Source: Achromobacter piechaudii NBRC 102461
GTDB taxonomy: Bacteria; Pseudomonadota; Gammaproteobacteria; Burkholderiales; Burkholderiaceae_B
Direction of reading: 5' to 3'
Length of the DNA: 64,000 bases
Assembly: GCF_001571245.1 (NCBI RefSeq)
Contig: NZ_BCTK01000005.1
Location: forward strand, 558,001 to 622,000
The stretch's first letter is position 1, and every line of letters starts with the position of its first letter. The notes beneath the pieces are model-generated. The model was given only the letters and a program-made list of their open reading frames with translations. It was not told where the DNA came from and ran no database searches. Both the position numbers and the translations under genes were made by a program. Shown in pieces: positions 24,493 through 34,098 of the stretch.

Positions 24493-25305
24493 ATGAAAAA
24501 AATAATCCTCGTTGCGTCCGTCTGCGCGGCGCTGCTTCAGGCTTGCGCACCGGTTTCCTCTCCCCGCGAAGGATCGTCCTCCATGCCCAACACCGCTGCC
24601 ACCTCGTCTTCCAGCTCGATTTCTTTGCCGGCCTATTACTGGCGCCTGGTGTCGGCCACGGACAAGTCGGGCAAATCGATTCCGGTGTTGCAGCCGGGCG
24701 TCGAGCACCAATTGCGCCTGAGCTTCACCAACGATTCCTTGAATATTCGCGGCGGCTGCAACGCGCAGTTTGGCGGCTATCGCTATCAGGACGGCGTGCT
24801 GCATGTGGATAACCTGGCGTCCACGATGAAGGCGTGCGAGCAAAGCCTGATGCAGCTGGACGCCGAGATCGCCCAGCGCATGAAGGGCGACCTGCAAGCC
24901 ACGCTGTCTGGCGATTCGCACGAGCCGGCCCTGGAGCTGCAGGGCGCGGACGGCGCCGTGCTCAAGTTCATCGGCGAACCCACGCCCGAGACCCTGTACG
25001 GCAGCGCGGGCCAGATCATGTTCCTGGAAGTGGCCGCGAAGAAGGCGGAATGCAGCCATCCCATGATTCCCAACTATCAGTGCCTGATGGTGCGCGAGCG
25101 CCGCTACAACGAGGCGGGCGTGCAGCAGCCGACGCAAGACAAATGGCACCCGCTGTATCAGTCCATCGAAGGCTTCGAGCATCAGGACGGCGTGCGCACC
25201 GTGCTGCGCGTCAAGCGCTATGACTGGAAGAATCCGCCCGCTGACGCGCCGTCCAAGGTGTATGTGCTGGACATGGTGGTGGAGCAGGACGCTTCCCGGA
25301 AGTAG
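24493..25305 (+). CDS. META/DUF4377-domain lipoprotein (HslJ-like)
   Basis: The ATG at 24493 gives 270 residues with a lipoprotein signal (ALLQAC, Cys about 19) and a Ser-rich linker. The META domain follows (YYWRLVSATDKSGK through NIRGGCNAQFGGYRYQDG, then STMKACEQSLMQLD). The C-terminal DUF4377 part has C-x-H-P-x-I-P-N-Y-Q-C-L-M-V-R-E-R and ends VLRVKRYDW...YVLDMVVE. Such proteins are associated with envelope stress or heat-inducible loci; the biochemical role is unknown. It ends at a bidirectional terminator. Confidence 0.88.
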   Translation: MKKIILVASVCAALLQACAPVSSPREGSSSMPNTAATSSSSSISLPAYYWRLVSATDKSGKSIPVLQPGVEHQLRLSFTNDSLNIRGGCNAQFGGYRYQDGVLHVDNLASTMKACEQSLMQLDAEIAQRMKGDLQATLSGDSHEPALELQGADGAVLKFIGEPTPETLYGSAGQIMFLEVAAKKAECSHPMIPNYQCLMVRERRYNEAGVQQPTQDKWHPLYQSIEGFEHQDGVRTVLRVKRYDWKNPPADAPSKVYVLDMVVEQDASRK

Positions 25306-25353
25306 GCGGCAAGCGCGCGCGTCGTCGCGACATGCGTCGACACCTAAGCGATA

Positions 25354-25390
25354 AAAAATGCCGGACCGCCAAAAGCGGCCCGGCATTTTT
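25354..25390. terminator. Bidirectional rho-independent terminator
   Basis: AAAAATGCCGG and CCGGCATTTTT form an 11-bp stem, T-tailed on both strands, between convergent genes ending at 25305 and 25405. Confidence 0.85.
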
Positions 25391-25404
25391 ACGTTCGGCC
25401 TTCG

Positions 25405-27864
25405 TCAATTGCCTGTGGGCTTGAGCGTCAGCGTGTCGGCCTTTTCGCTATCGACCTTGGCGCGGCTGAACGCCATCGGGAAGTATTCGCCCGTCGCCCA
25501 ACCCTTGAGCAGGTCCTGGTAATACGGGCTGCGCGGATCCGCCGATTGCCCGGGCACGTTCTGCACGCGCGAGTTATCCCAATTGGCCACGTCGATCACC
25601 TGGCGATACGACGATCCGCTGATCTGGCGGAAATCGCTTTTGCGGAACGTGCCGCGATGCACCGTGTCGTTGTCGCCGCCGACCGGATAACGCGGTGTGC
25701 CATAGGCCTTGGCGGTTTCGGGCGGCAGCAGGCTGGCCAGGCTGTGTTCGAACTGGATGTGATGCAGCTTGCCCCATTGCCACTGCGTGGAGTCCGGCCC
25801 CAGCTTGGCGCGCAGCTTCTGCACGCCGTCATTCAAGGCTTGCAGCAACAGCGCGTCGCGGCCCCGCTCGGGCTGCGCGCCGAAGGCGGCGTCCGGGGCG
25901 GCCAGCTTTTCAAGCGTCTTGCGAGTGGACAGGTCGCCAAATGCCGCGCGGCCATTCGCGGGCACGTAGAGATCCGACACGCGCTTGACGACTTCCGGCA
26001 GCCAGAAGGCATAGACCGTCGCGGCCCGCGAGTCCGTATCCATGCGGTAGTCCCAGTCCTTCAACAAGCCCAGGGCGTCGTTCACTGCCGGGTCGGCCGA
26101 ATTCAGCGCCTTGGCATAGGTGCCCAAGGTGCGCGCGGGAATCGACAGGTTGTCGTACTGAAGGTCCTGCGACTGTTGCACCGTCAGCCGGCTGCCGTCC
26201 GCCAGCACCTCGCGGATGCGCTGGACGCGATACGGCTCGGCCCAGGTGCGCGCTGACATATCCCGGTAGGCGTAATCGGCCGGCAGATTGAATTCGTTGG
26301 CGGTGGCGACATACCCCTCGGGCGGGTTGTACGCCCTGGGCAAGGCGCTGCCCGGCAGCACGCCGCGCCATTCGAAGTCACCATTGCCCGGCACCGGCAA
26401 CATGCCCGACCAGTCGTTGCGCGGACGTATCGGCGCGATGCTGCCGCCGAACCAGCCGATGTTGCCGTCTACGTCGGCGTACACCATGTTCTCGCTGGGC
26501 GTGTAGTGCTTTTCCATGCCCGCGACAAACTCATTCCAGTTCTGCGCCTGGTTCAAGCGCAGGCTGGCAAGGTAGGCAGCCGTTCCCGGGAATTCCAGAT
26601 AGGCCGCGCGCAGCGCGTAGGCTTTGTGCCGCACGGGGTCTTCGTGGATGACCGGGCCATGGCGTGTGAATTTCAGCTGACGCACCGCCGCCGCCTCGCC
26701 GCGCACGGGAATGGACTCGTCCATCTGCCGCATCTTTTCCCAGCCGCCCCGATAACGGTATTCGTTGGGGTTCGCGGGGTTGGTGTCGTAGACGTACAGA
26801 TCTTCTTCGTCGCCAAAGGCGAAGATCGTCAGGCCGAAGGCGATGCGGTCGTTATGGCCCATCGACACGCCCGGCAGCGCCGGTTCGCCCGCGCCGATCA
26901 CGTTCCAGCCCGGCGCGTTCAGATGCACCATGTAGCGCAGCGATGGCATGGTGATGGAGCGGTGCGGATCGCCCGCCAGGATCGGCTTGCCCGTATCGGT
27001 ATGCTGGCCGCCGATCGTCCAGTTGTTGCTTTCGTAGCGGGTCGCCAGGGGATCGAAATTGGGATCCAGCGACGCCAGCCTGCCTTCGGACAGCGCGCTG
27101 GCAAGCGCCTCGCGCTTGTCGGCCGCCAGCGGGCTGCGCGGGAAATCGGCCGCGACGAACTTCTGGCCGTTGCGCGCCAGGGTGTAGTTCGCCAGGACCG
27201 ACTTGTCGATCTGCCGCACGTCCAGGCCGGCCGGCACCTGCAATGCCAGCGGCGGCTCGAAGGTGCTCAGACCCTGCACGGCGTTCAGGCCCAGGCTGGC
27301 GACCTGCTGCGCCGTTTTCACTTCCTCGTTCAGATTGCGCGTCAGCCCGTAGATGCGGATCAGCGACGTCTCGGGACGCCAATAGCCGGGCAGCGTGCCG
27401 GTCAGCTTGAATTCGGGCGGCAACTGGTCGGGGTTGGCTTTGACCCAATCCACATACGCATTGATGCCGGCTGCAAACGCGGTCAGGATGGCCTGGCCTT
27501 CGGGGTGATAGCTGGCGAATTCCGCCTGCATGTCGCCGCGGAACAGGAACAGGCGCGCGGCGCGATCCTGTTCGATGAAGCGCGGGCCGAACTGTTCGGC
27601 CATCTTGCCTTCGCCTTGCCGACGCCACAGGTCCAACTGCCACAGGCGGTCGCGCGCGGCGGAAAAGCCTTGGGCGAAGAACAGGTCATTCTGGTTTTGC
27701 GCATAGATATGCGAGACGCCGTGCTTGTCCCGCACGATTTCCACGGGCTGGGACAGCCCCGCCATATTGATGCTTTCTTTCTTGCCGGGCGCGGCGCACC
27801 CGGCTGTCAAGGCAATCAATCCACTCGCCAATAACGCGGCGATCCTGCGATGAAAACTACGCAT
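25405..27864 (-). CDS. Penicillin acylase-family lipoprotein
   Basis: An 819-residue Ntn-hydrolase. The lipobox is LTAGC (Cys23). The alpha-subunit region runs to about 278, and the nucleophile is S279 in ESNNWTIGG, which would become the N-terminus of the beta subunit after autocatalytic cleavage. The later HGPVIHEDP segment and NWDNSRVQNVPGQS near the C-terminus are family features. Members hydrolyse amides of side-chain acylated amines: penicillin G, acyl-homoserine lactones or aculeacin. Lipid anchoring puts it in the periplasm or on the outer membrane. Substrate not deducible from sequence. Confidence 0.9.
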   Translation of the reverse strand: MRSFHRRIAALLASGLIALTAGCAAPGKKESINMAGLSQPVEIVRDKHGVSHIYAQNQNDLFFAQGFSAARDRLWQLDLWRRQGEGKMAEQFGPRFIEQDRAARLFLFRGDMQAEFASYHPEGQAILTAFAAGINAYVDWVKANPDQLPPEFKLTGTLPGYWRPETSLIRIYGLTRNLNEEVKTAQQVASLGLNAVQGLSTFEPPLALQVPAGLDVRQIDKSVLANYTLARNGQKFVAADFPRSPLAADKREALASALSEGRLASLDPNFDPLATRYESNNWTIGGQHTDTGKPILAGDPHRSITMPSLRYMVHLNAPGWNVIGAGEPALPGVSMGHNDRIAFGLTIFAFGDEEDLYVYDTNPANPNEYRYRGGWEKMRQMDESIPVRGEAAAVRQLKFTRHGPVIHEDPVRHKAYALRAAYLEFPGTAAYLASLRLNQAQNWNEFVAGMEKHYTPSENMVYADVDGNIGWFGGSIAPIRPRNDWSGMLPVPGNGDFEWRGVLPGSALPRAYNPPEGYVATANEFNLPADYAYRDMSARTWAEPYRVQRIREVLADGSRLTVQQSQDLQYDNLSIPARTLGTYAKALNSADPAVNDALGLLKDWDYRMDTDSRAATVYAFWLPEVVKRVSDLYVPANGRAAFGDLSTRKTLEKLAAPDAAFGAQPERGRDALLLQALNDGVQKLRAKLGPDSTQWQWGKLHHIQFEHSLASLLPPETAKAYGTPRYPVGGDNDTVHRGTFRKSDFRQISGSSYRQVIDVANWDNSRVQNVPGQSADPRSPYYQDLLKGWATGEYFPMAFSRAKVDSEKADTLTLKPTGN

Positions 27865-28191
27865 GGCTCCTCCTCCGGTTTATTGCTTTTATGCCTGTGG
27901 GCCCCGGGGCCTCCTGCCGCCGGGTCAACCGCGCAAGCAAAGCTACATCTAAATCAGTTGCTGCCGCAAAGCTGTTTTATTTGTTGAGATTTGGGATGGC
28001 TTGTAACGCCAGGCGATGTCCCAAGGCGTTGGGAATCCGATGGATACAAGTGTTGGCTGCGCAGCACGGTGCTAGTCGACCGGTGAATCAGTCCGACATC
28101 CGGGGCAAAACGCACAAGAACGGGAAAAGTGCTGGACATAATGGCCGCATCACATCGCCAGACCGGCATGAGCCGCAGGCAAGGAGACCCG
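27865..28191. other. Divergent intergenic region, penicillin acylase/sulfatase
   Basis: About 330 bp without a gene. It carries both divergent promoters. AT content is raised at about 27945-27995. No inverted repeat long enough to call an operator was seen. Confidence 0.4.
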
Positions 28192-29778
28192 ATGCAGCCC
28201 AACTTTCTGCTATTCATCACGGACCAGCAGCGCGCGGATCATGTCGGCAGTTACGGCAACTCCGTGCTGCAAACGCCGGTGCTGGACGACTTGGCCGAAC
28301 AGGGGTGGTCCGCCGACCGCTTTTATGTCGCCTCGCCGATCTGCATGCCCAATCGCGCCACGCTGATGACCGGCCGCATGCCGTCCGTGCATGGGGTGCG
28401 GCACAACGGCATCGCGCTATCGCAGCGCGCGACGACCTTCGTCGAACGCCTGCGCGACGCGGGTTACGCCACGGCGCTGATCGGCAAGTCGCATTTGCAG
28501 AACATGACGGGCATCGGCCCGGCGTGGCCCCCGGCAGGCGCCAGCAGTACGCAAGGCGAAGCATGGCGGTCCGAACCTGGCGACTACGATCAGGAATGGG
28601 GGCCCCGGTGGCGAGTACACCCTGGCCACGATGTGCAGACGCCGTTCTACGGCTTTGACCACGTGCGGCTGGCGCTTGACCACGGCGATCAGGTCGGGGG
28701 CCATTACGCGCGCTGGCTTGCGCGCGTCCACCCCGACGCGCGACGGCTGTGGGGGCCTGACCACGCGCTGCCCACGCCGGACTTCGTGTTGACGCAACAC
28801 CGTCAGGCATGGCGCACGCGTGTGCCCGAAGAATGTTCCAGCACCGCCTACATCGGTGATCAGACCATCGCTCGGCTGCGTGAACATGCGAACGGCCACG
28901 CCCCGTTCTTCATCCAATGTTCGTTTCCCGACCCGCACCATCCCTATACGCCGCCGGGCAGGTATTGGGGAATGTACGGGCCTGACGACGTGACGCTGCC
29001 CGAATCCTTTCACGCCAGCCGGGCGGCGCATCACCACCCGCCGCCGCATGTGGGCTGGCTATACCGGCAACGCGCGTTGAACATGGCGGTCAAGCACACG
29101 CCGGCCGTGTTCGCGTGCACCGAACGCGAAGCGCGGGAAGCCATTGCGCTGAACTACGGGTCCATCCGCCACATCGACGCCACCATCGGCCGCGTCATGC
29201 ACGCGCTGCGTGAACTGGATCTGGACAGCAACACCGTGGTCATCTTCACCAGCGACCACGGCGACTACTTCGGCGACCACCAACTATTGTTCAAAGGCCC
29301 GATCCACTACCAAGGGCTCATACGCACGCCCTTCATCTGGCGCGATCCGCAAGGGCTGCCACGCTTCCCGCGCAGCGAGGCGTTGTGCGCCACTACGGAT
29401 ATCGCCGCCACCATCCTCGCGCGCGCCGGGCTGCCCGGCTACAACGGCCTGCAAGGCGTTTCCCTGCTGCCCTTGATCGCGGGCGAGGTCGACAAATTGC
29501 GGGACGCCGTGCTGATCGAAGAAGAAGGCCAGCGCACGATGTTCGGATTCCCCGGCCGCACGCGCATGCGAACGCTGCAAACGGCGCGGCACCGCCTGAG
29601 CGTCTACGCCGACGCGAACTGGGGCGAACTTTACGACCTGCACGAAGACCCGCACGAATTGCGCAACCTGTGGCACGACCCGGTGGCGCACGCGTTGCGC
29701 GGCGAACTGTTAGCGACGCTGACGCAAACGATGATCCGCCACGCGGAAACCAGCCCACATCCCACCGCCATTGCCTGA
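28192..29778 (+). CDS. Sulfatase-family hydrolase
   Basis: The ATG at 28192 follows AAGGAGA and gives 528 residues. The formylglycine motif C51-M-P-N-R55 (CxPxR) is intact, as are the DQ metal ligands at 11-12 and the SDHGDYFGDH metal region, typical of type I sulfatases. The Cys needs conversion to formylglycine by an FGE or equivalent. No signal peptide is present, so it acts in the cytoplasm, unlike many aryl sulfatases. Choline-sulfatase and phosphonate monoester hydrolase relatives share this architecture. It is followed by a Bug receptor that may bring in its substrate. Confidence 0.9.
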   Translation: MQPNFLLFITDQQRADHVGSYGNSVLQTPVLDDLAEQGWSADRFYVASPICMPNRATLMTGRMPSVHGVRHNGIALSQRATTFVERLRDAGYATALIGKSHLQNMTGIGPAWPPAGASSTQGEAWRSEPGDYDQEWGPRWRVHPGHDVQTPFYGFDHVRLALDHGDQVGGHYARWLARVHPDARRLWGPDHALPTPDFVLTQHRQAWRTRVPEECSSTAYIGDQTIARLREHANGHAPFFIQCSFPDPHHPYTPPGRYWGMYGPDDVTLPESFHASRAAHHHPPPHVGWLYRQRALNMAVKHTPAVFACTEREAREAIALNYGSIRHIDATIGRVMHALRELDLDSNTVVIFTSDHGDYFGDHQLLFKGPIHYQGLIRTPFIWRDPQGLPRFPRSEALCATTDIAATILARAGLPGYNGLQGVSLLPLIAGEVDKLRDAVLIEEEGQRTMFGFPGRTRMRTLQTARHRLSVYADANWGELYDLHEDPHELRNLWHDPVAHALRGELLATLTQTMIRHAETSPHPTAIA

Positions 29779-29841
29779 GACATCGCCTGAGGCAACGGCC
29801 AACACGGCGGCCTGGCTGCCGCCGCGCATCTGGAGAGAGAC

Positions 29842-30837
29842 ATGATCAAGCTGTTCCTGCTTTGTATCGCACTGCTGGTGGCCGGGCCCGCGCCGGCAGC
29901 ATCGCCTGCTTTGGCGGCGTCGGGCACAGAGGCCGACTACCCGTTGCGTCCCATCCGGCTGATCGTCAATTCGTCGCCAGCGGGCCCCTTGGACATCGCC
30001 GCACGCGCCATTGCGCAGTACGCGGGCAAGCTGATGGGGCAGACCATCATTGTCGAGAACCGGCCGGGCGCATCCGGTAACGTCGGCGCGAAAGCGGTGG
30101 CCCATGCCGGGCCGGATGGCTACACGTTGCTGATGACGTTGGACACCCTCATGACCGTCAATCCCCATGTCTTCAAAGGTCCCGAAGCCGCATTCATCCC
30201 GTTGCTGGAGCCGCTTGGAATCGCGGGCAGCTTCGGCCTGGCGCTCGCCGTGCGAGCCGACCTGGGTATCGCGACGATGGAGCAATTCCTGCACTACGCC
30301 AAAACCAACGCGGTGACGTATTCGTCGGCCGGCTACGGCAGTCCCGGTAATCTGGCATTTGAAAAATTGAAGCTGGCGACTGGGGCGCAAGTCGCGCACG
30401 TGCCGTTCCGGGGCAGCGCCGGCGCCGTGAACGCCTTGTTGGGCAACCAGATCCAGGCGGGGTTTTTGGCCGCGTCCGCGCTGCGGCCCCACGTGCAGGC
30501 GGGCAAGATGCGGGCGCTGGCCGTATCGGCGCGCGAACCCGACCCCGACCTGCCGGGCGTGCCCGCGATGGCGCAGCTGGGCATCGAATCCTTGAAAGAC
30601 TTCCACGCCGCATTCGCCTTCCTGATCATGGCGCCCCAGGGCCTGCCCCCGGCCATCGCGCGCAAATGGGACGACAGTCTGGCTGCCGTCTACGTCATGC
30701 CCGATTTCCTGCGCAGCATTTCCAGCCTGGGGCTGGGCGCGCCCTTGGGGGGTAGCGGCGAGGCGAAGCAGTGGGTAGCGACGCAGATCGAGAACTGGGC
30801 CGACGTCGTGAAGAGTGCGGGGATACACGGGCAGTAG
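29842..30837 (+). CDS. Bug-family (TTT) periplasmic solute-binding protein
   Basis: A 331-residue product with a signal peptide (cleavage near PALAAS) and Bug motifs: PIRLIVNSSPAGPLDIAARAIAQYAGK, IIVENRPGASGNVGAKAVAH and a PFRGSAGAVNALLGNQI ligand-lobe segment. The usual PGG-x-D is replaced by PAGPLD. It lies 63 bp after the sulfatase in the same direction and likely delivers a carboxylated or sulfonated compound used with it. No permease is nearby. Confidence 0.9.
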   Translation: MIKLFLLCIALLVAGPAPAASPALAASGTEADYPLRPIRLIVNSSPAGPLDIAARAIAQYAGKLMGQTIIVENRPGASGNVGAKAVAHAGPDGYTLLMTLDTLMTVNPHVFKGPEAAFIPLLEPLGIAGSFGLALAVRADLGIATMEQFLHYAKTNAVTYSSAGYGSPGNLAFEKLKLATGAQVAHVPFRGSAGAVNALLGNQIQAGFLAASALRPHVQAGKMRALAVSAREPDPDLPGVPAMAQLGIESLKDFHAAFAFLIMAPQGLPPAIARKWDDSLAAVYVMPDFLRSISSLGLGAPLGGSGEAKQWVATQIENWADVVKSAGIHGQ

Positions 30838-31008
30838 CCCGGGGAATTTCGGTATGCATGCGCAGCGAGCATTCAGCAGCGTTCGCCGCGAACAGGTTTG
30901 GCGAGAAGTCTTCGCAAGCAGTTCCAGAAGAAAAAGAACGCGAAGTTGCCAACCCGTGGCGCCTCGTCTATGTTTCTGCGACCGTCACCCGCCCCATCCG
31001 ACCTGCGC

Positions 31009-32064
31009 ATGCCCACTCCCTACGCCGATCTTGCCCGCATCCTGTCCACTCCGGTCCGTCGCCCCGATGACCTGGATTCCCTGGAGCAGTTCTTCAACCG
31101 TCCCGAGGTGCGCGCGTTTTACGCGCAGTGCCAGGATCCGGCGCATACGGCGGCCAACCTCCAGGCGTGTGCTGCGTTGCTTCCCGATCTGCATCCCGGC
31201 CGTGCGTCGGCGCTGGCCTTGCTGTGCGGGTCGCTGGTCGAAGACGACGCAGACCCGGAACTTCTTTACGCCTGCCTGCAATCCCTGCTTCACGAATGGT
31301 TGCGCACCTTGCGACCCTATTGCGCGCAGGAAGTCGAAGCGGATGATGACGAAGTCGACGAAGCCGATCGCAAGGCATGGACCGATGCCCAGGAAAAGCT
31401 AGATGCCATGCCGGCGGAACAGCGTTGGGGCGTGGAGGCCTTGCAGCAGTCGGTGGACGTGCTGGTCCTGCCCATGATGGCCATGCTGATGCGCAGCCGC
31501 TGCAACCACCAGGCCTTGATTGCAGACGCCGATCTGATGGCGTTGCTTTACGCGATGGCGACCAGCAACGGCAGCCTTCCATTTGAACAGTTGCATTTTC
31601 TGTGGCTCGCCTCGCGCATCAGTTATGTGGATGAGCTGGTTGTGGTCCTGCCCACTTCGCGCACCGGCTTTGTGGCGCGGGCGCATGGGGTGAACAACAC
31701 GTTCCACGCCTTCACGCTATTGCAGATCCTGATTGGCGAGCACGCTGGGGCGCTGAAAGTGCAACGTGAAATCGCAGCCCGCGAACCCGACATGGACCGC
31801 GACTCGGCCGACTTCCAGTGGTTGCAGGCGGGCGCGTTCGCGAATGGCGAGTTGACCCAGCCGATGTTGTGGGCATGGGGCGAGGCGGCGTTGCGCGACA
31901 ACATGGCCAAGCACGGCAGGCCGGTGCTGATCGCGCTTGAGACCGAAGAAGGTACGAAGCGGAACTGGTCGGGCTTTAACGGCGCGATCCATGACGCGCA
32001 AGCGCCCTCGATGACGTTCACGCGCTATTTGACTGAGGAAGAGGTCACGTCCTATCTGGCGTGA
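31009..32064 (+). CDS. Uncharacterised protein
   Basis: From ATG 31009 the product is 351 residues; an in-frame ATG at 30970 and one at 30898 are alternatives. It is acidic and helical, with an acidic stretch EADDDEVDEADR. It is followed by PMMAMLMRSRCNHQALIADADLMALLYAM and a C-terminal region with strand character (VVVLPTSRTGFVARAHGV). There is no signal peptide. No known domain is recognised. It is a single gene between the Bug gene and a convergent DUF4148 gene. Confidence 0.6.
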   Translation: MPTPYADLARILSTPVRRPDDLDSLEQFFNRPEVRAFYAQCQDPAHTAANLQACAALLPDLHPGRASALALLCGSLVEDDADPELLYACLQSLLHEWLRTLRPYCAQEVEADDDEVDEADRKAWTDAQEKLDAMPAEQRWGVEALQQSVDVLVLPMMAMLMRSRCNHQALIADADLMALLYAMATSNGSLPFEQLHFLWLASRISYVDELVVVLPTSRTGFVARAHGVNNTFHAFTLLQILIGEHAGALKVQREIAAREPDMDRDSADFQWLQAGAFANGELTQPMLWAWGEAALRDNMAKHGRPVLIALETEEGTKRNWSGFNGAIHDAQAPSMTFTRYLTEEEVTSYLA

Positions 32065-32186
32065 ACGAAGTTCTTTTATTACCACGGCGCGCCGAGCCCG
32101 ACCGCATCGACGCCAACGCCTTTTGTGGAAGCAGACCCGTAGGATCGCGTCTACGGGCCCGAGCGTCATCGACTGCGCGTGCGCAA

Positions 32187-32507
32187 TTACCACTTGCCGG
32201 TACTCTGCGATTGCATCGGCGGCACGGCATTGGCGGGGCGGACGGTATCCACATACTTCTTATAGCTGGCGATGTATTCCGGGCTGTTGATATCCGGAGT
32301 GTTGTCGCTATTCCAGTTCTTTTCGACGCCGGATTGACGCCACGCGGCCAGGTCGCGCATGACATCGTCGCGGCTGAGGGCGACGTTGGGCTCGGGTGTG
32401 GCGGTGGTGGGTGCGACGGCCTGCTGTGCGTGCACGGGGCCGGATAGCAGTGTGGCCGCTGCCAGGGCTGCCGGAGCTAATACACGAAAAAAATGAACGG
32501 TCTTCAT
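32187..32507 (-). CDS. DUF4148 secreted small protein
   Basis: A 106-residue product with a signal peptide (cleavage near VHAQ) and a short mature part with the DUF4148 pattern (LSRDDVMRDLAAWRQSGVEKNW), a family of small exported proteins frequent in Burkholderiales. Function unknown. It is convergent with the uncharacterised gene ending at 32064. Confidence 0.75.
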   Translation of the reverse strand: MKTVHFFRVLAPAALAAATLLSGPVHAQQAVAPTTATPEPNVALSRDDVMRDLAAWRQSGVEKNWNSDNTPDINSPEYIASYKKYVDTVRPANAVPPMQSQSTGKW

Positions 32508-32604
32508 GGTGAATCCTTAATGATGAGAACGATCCCTCCCTCCTGTGGCTTCGACCTCATCGTAGGGCCGCATGGGTGCCCACTACATACCCAAGATTGA
32601 TTAC

Positions 32605-32628
32605 GCCATCCCGGCAAGGCGGGATGGC
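32605..32628. repeat. Hairpin-forming inverted repeat
   Basis: GCCATCCCG and CGGGATGGC form a perfect 9-bp stem with a 6-nt loop. No T-run follows. It lies just past the end of the LuxR gene on that gene's strand, so it may stabilise or end its transcript. Confidence 0.35.
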
Positions 32629-32691
32629 TACCGGGGGGCGGCCCGGGCTGGCCCGGGACAGCACCGGGCTGGGCGGCTCGGCGGCCGCCCC

Positions 32692-33777
32692 TTACAGCAG
32701 CGAGGCCAGCCTGACCAGTTCCGCCTGCCGACTGCATTCCATCTTGTTCAGCAGCGACGCGACCTGTTTGCGTACCGTCAGCACAGACGACTGACGCAGC
32801 GTGGCCACTTCTTCGACGCTGTGGCCCGCGGCCAGGCCGGCCAGCACGCCGGCTTCCGCATGGGTGATGCCGAACACGGATTCCAGCTTGTCCACGTCAG
32901 GCATGGCGAAAGCGCTTTTGCGGCGTAGCCGCGTCAGCAGCAGTCGGCCGCCGATCAGGCTGAACGAGTCGGGCGCGGCGCTGATGTCCAACCATTGAAA
33001 TTCGCCCCAGCCGGTGGTTGTTACCAGCGAGCGCGTCTGCCCGTCCCGGAAGGTGGCGGCGCAATAGGCGTCGAACAGGCGTTGGTTCTTGGGATCGGCG
33101 TGGCGCAGCCTGCCGCCTTGCAGCAACCAGCCGCGCGCCTCGGTCAGATACTGCCGGGCCAGCGTCGACATCTTGTTGACCATGCAATCCTGGTTGATCA
33201 GGATGACCGCTTCGTTGACTTCCGAAAACGCGCTTTCCACGGATTTCCAGCCGATGGCCTGGGCCTTTTCGCGCTGTGCCAACTGGCTTTGCAGCGTGCG
33301 GAAGTACTTGCCGAAGTTTCCGGCACGCAAGCGGTCGCTGGCCTTGGGGTCGATCGTGGAACGCTGGAAGCCGATGGTTGCATGCAGCACGGTGTTGGAT
33401 TCGACGATCAGGGAGAGAATCTGCGCCATGCGATGCTTCAGCATGAAATCGGCGTAGAACTCGGTGCGTTGCAACTGGCTAGGGCTGTACATCCGGGCGG
33501 TGTCCAGCCAGGTGCCGGCCGGGGCAGTGCGCGAGTCGCGCTCCAGCACGTCGTGGCGAAAGTAGTGCCCTTGGTAGTCGGCAAAGCACGCGTCCGAGAA
33601 GCCGATCGCCGACAGGTTGGAAAGCTGGTTGCGCGCGTCGAAGACGATCAGCGTGCCGCTGTCCGCGCCGACCAGGTCGCGCGCCGTGCGCAGGATGTCA
33701 TGCCAGGGAGGATTCGGATCGGTCAGGTGATGCACCGCATCCATCGCGCGCGTAAAGACAAGCTGAGGCTCGACCAT
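32692..33777 (-). CDS. LuxR-family transcriptional regulator
   Basis: A 361-residue protein. The N-terminal 170 residues look GAF-like (ADSGTLIVFDARNQLSNL), a PAS-like middle follows (NEAVILINQDCMVNKMS), and the C-terminal LuxR helix-turn-helix at about 295-355 contains ITHAEAGVLAGLAAGHSVEEVA and SSVLTVRKQVASLLNKM. The N-terminus is not a quorum-sensing autoinducer domain, so this is a LuxR solo with an unknown signal. No clear target operon is next to it. Confidence 0.85.
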   Translation of the reverse strand: MVEPQLVFTRAMDAVHHLTDPNPPWHDILRTARDLVGADSGTLIVFDARNQLSNLSAIGFSDACFADYQGHYFRHDVLERDSRTAPAGTWLDTARMYSPSQLQRTEFYADFMLKHRMAQILSLIVESNTVLHATIGFQRSTIDPKASDRLRAGNFGKYFRTLQSQLAQREKAQAIGWKSVESAFSEVNEAVILINQDCMVNKMSTLARQYLTEARGWLLQGGRLRHADPKNQRLFDAYCAATFRDGQTRSLVTTTGWGEFQWLDISAAPDSFSLIGGRLLLTRLRRKSAFAMPDVDKLESVFGITHAEAGVLAGLAAGHSVEEVATLRQSSVLTVRKQVASLLNKMECSRQAELVRLASLL

Positions 33778-34098
33778 TGTGCGTCTCCAACGGGGCTGTA
33801 TCGCGCAGGCGTTGCTGCGCGCCGCTACGGGTGCCGGTCCGTTGCTGCCATGTCACGGCGCAGCGGCGATGCGCTGGCAAGGAACCGGTTCGGCGGGCTG
33901 ACGGCGTTGGAGAAAACGAGGCGGATGCCGCGGGCCCGAGCGGAAATTATGCGCGCGAATTTGCGATCAGTGCGCAAAATAGCCACGCTTGAAGCAAGAC
34001 GCTGGCACGCGGTCGAGCGATCTGATGCAAGCGCACCAGAGCAATTCAATCAGCGCTGCCAGAGCCCATGGCGGCCGCACGCGCCGCGTGGCGCTGAT
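33778..34098. other. Intergenic region, no gene seen
   Basis: About 320 bp upstream of the LuxR gene and beyond the 3' end of the binding-protein gene. It holds the LuxR promoter; no hairpin or RNA gene is recognised. Confidence 0.35.
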
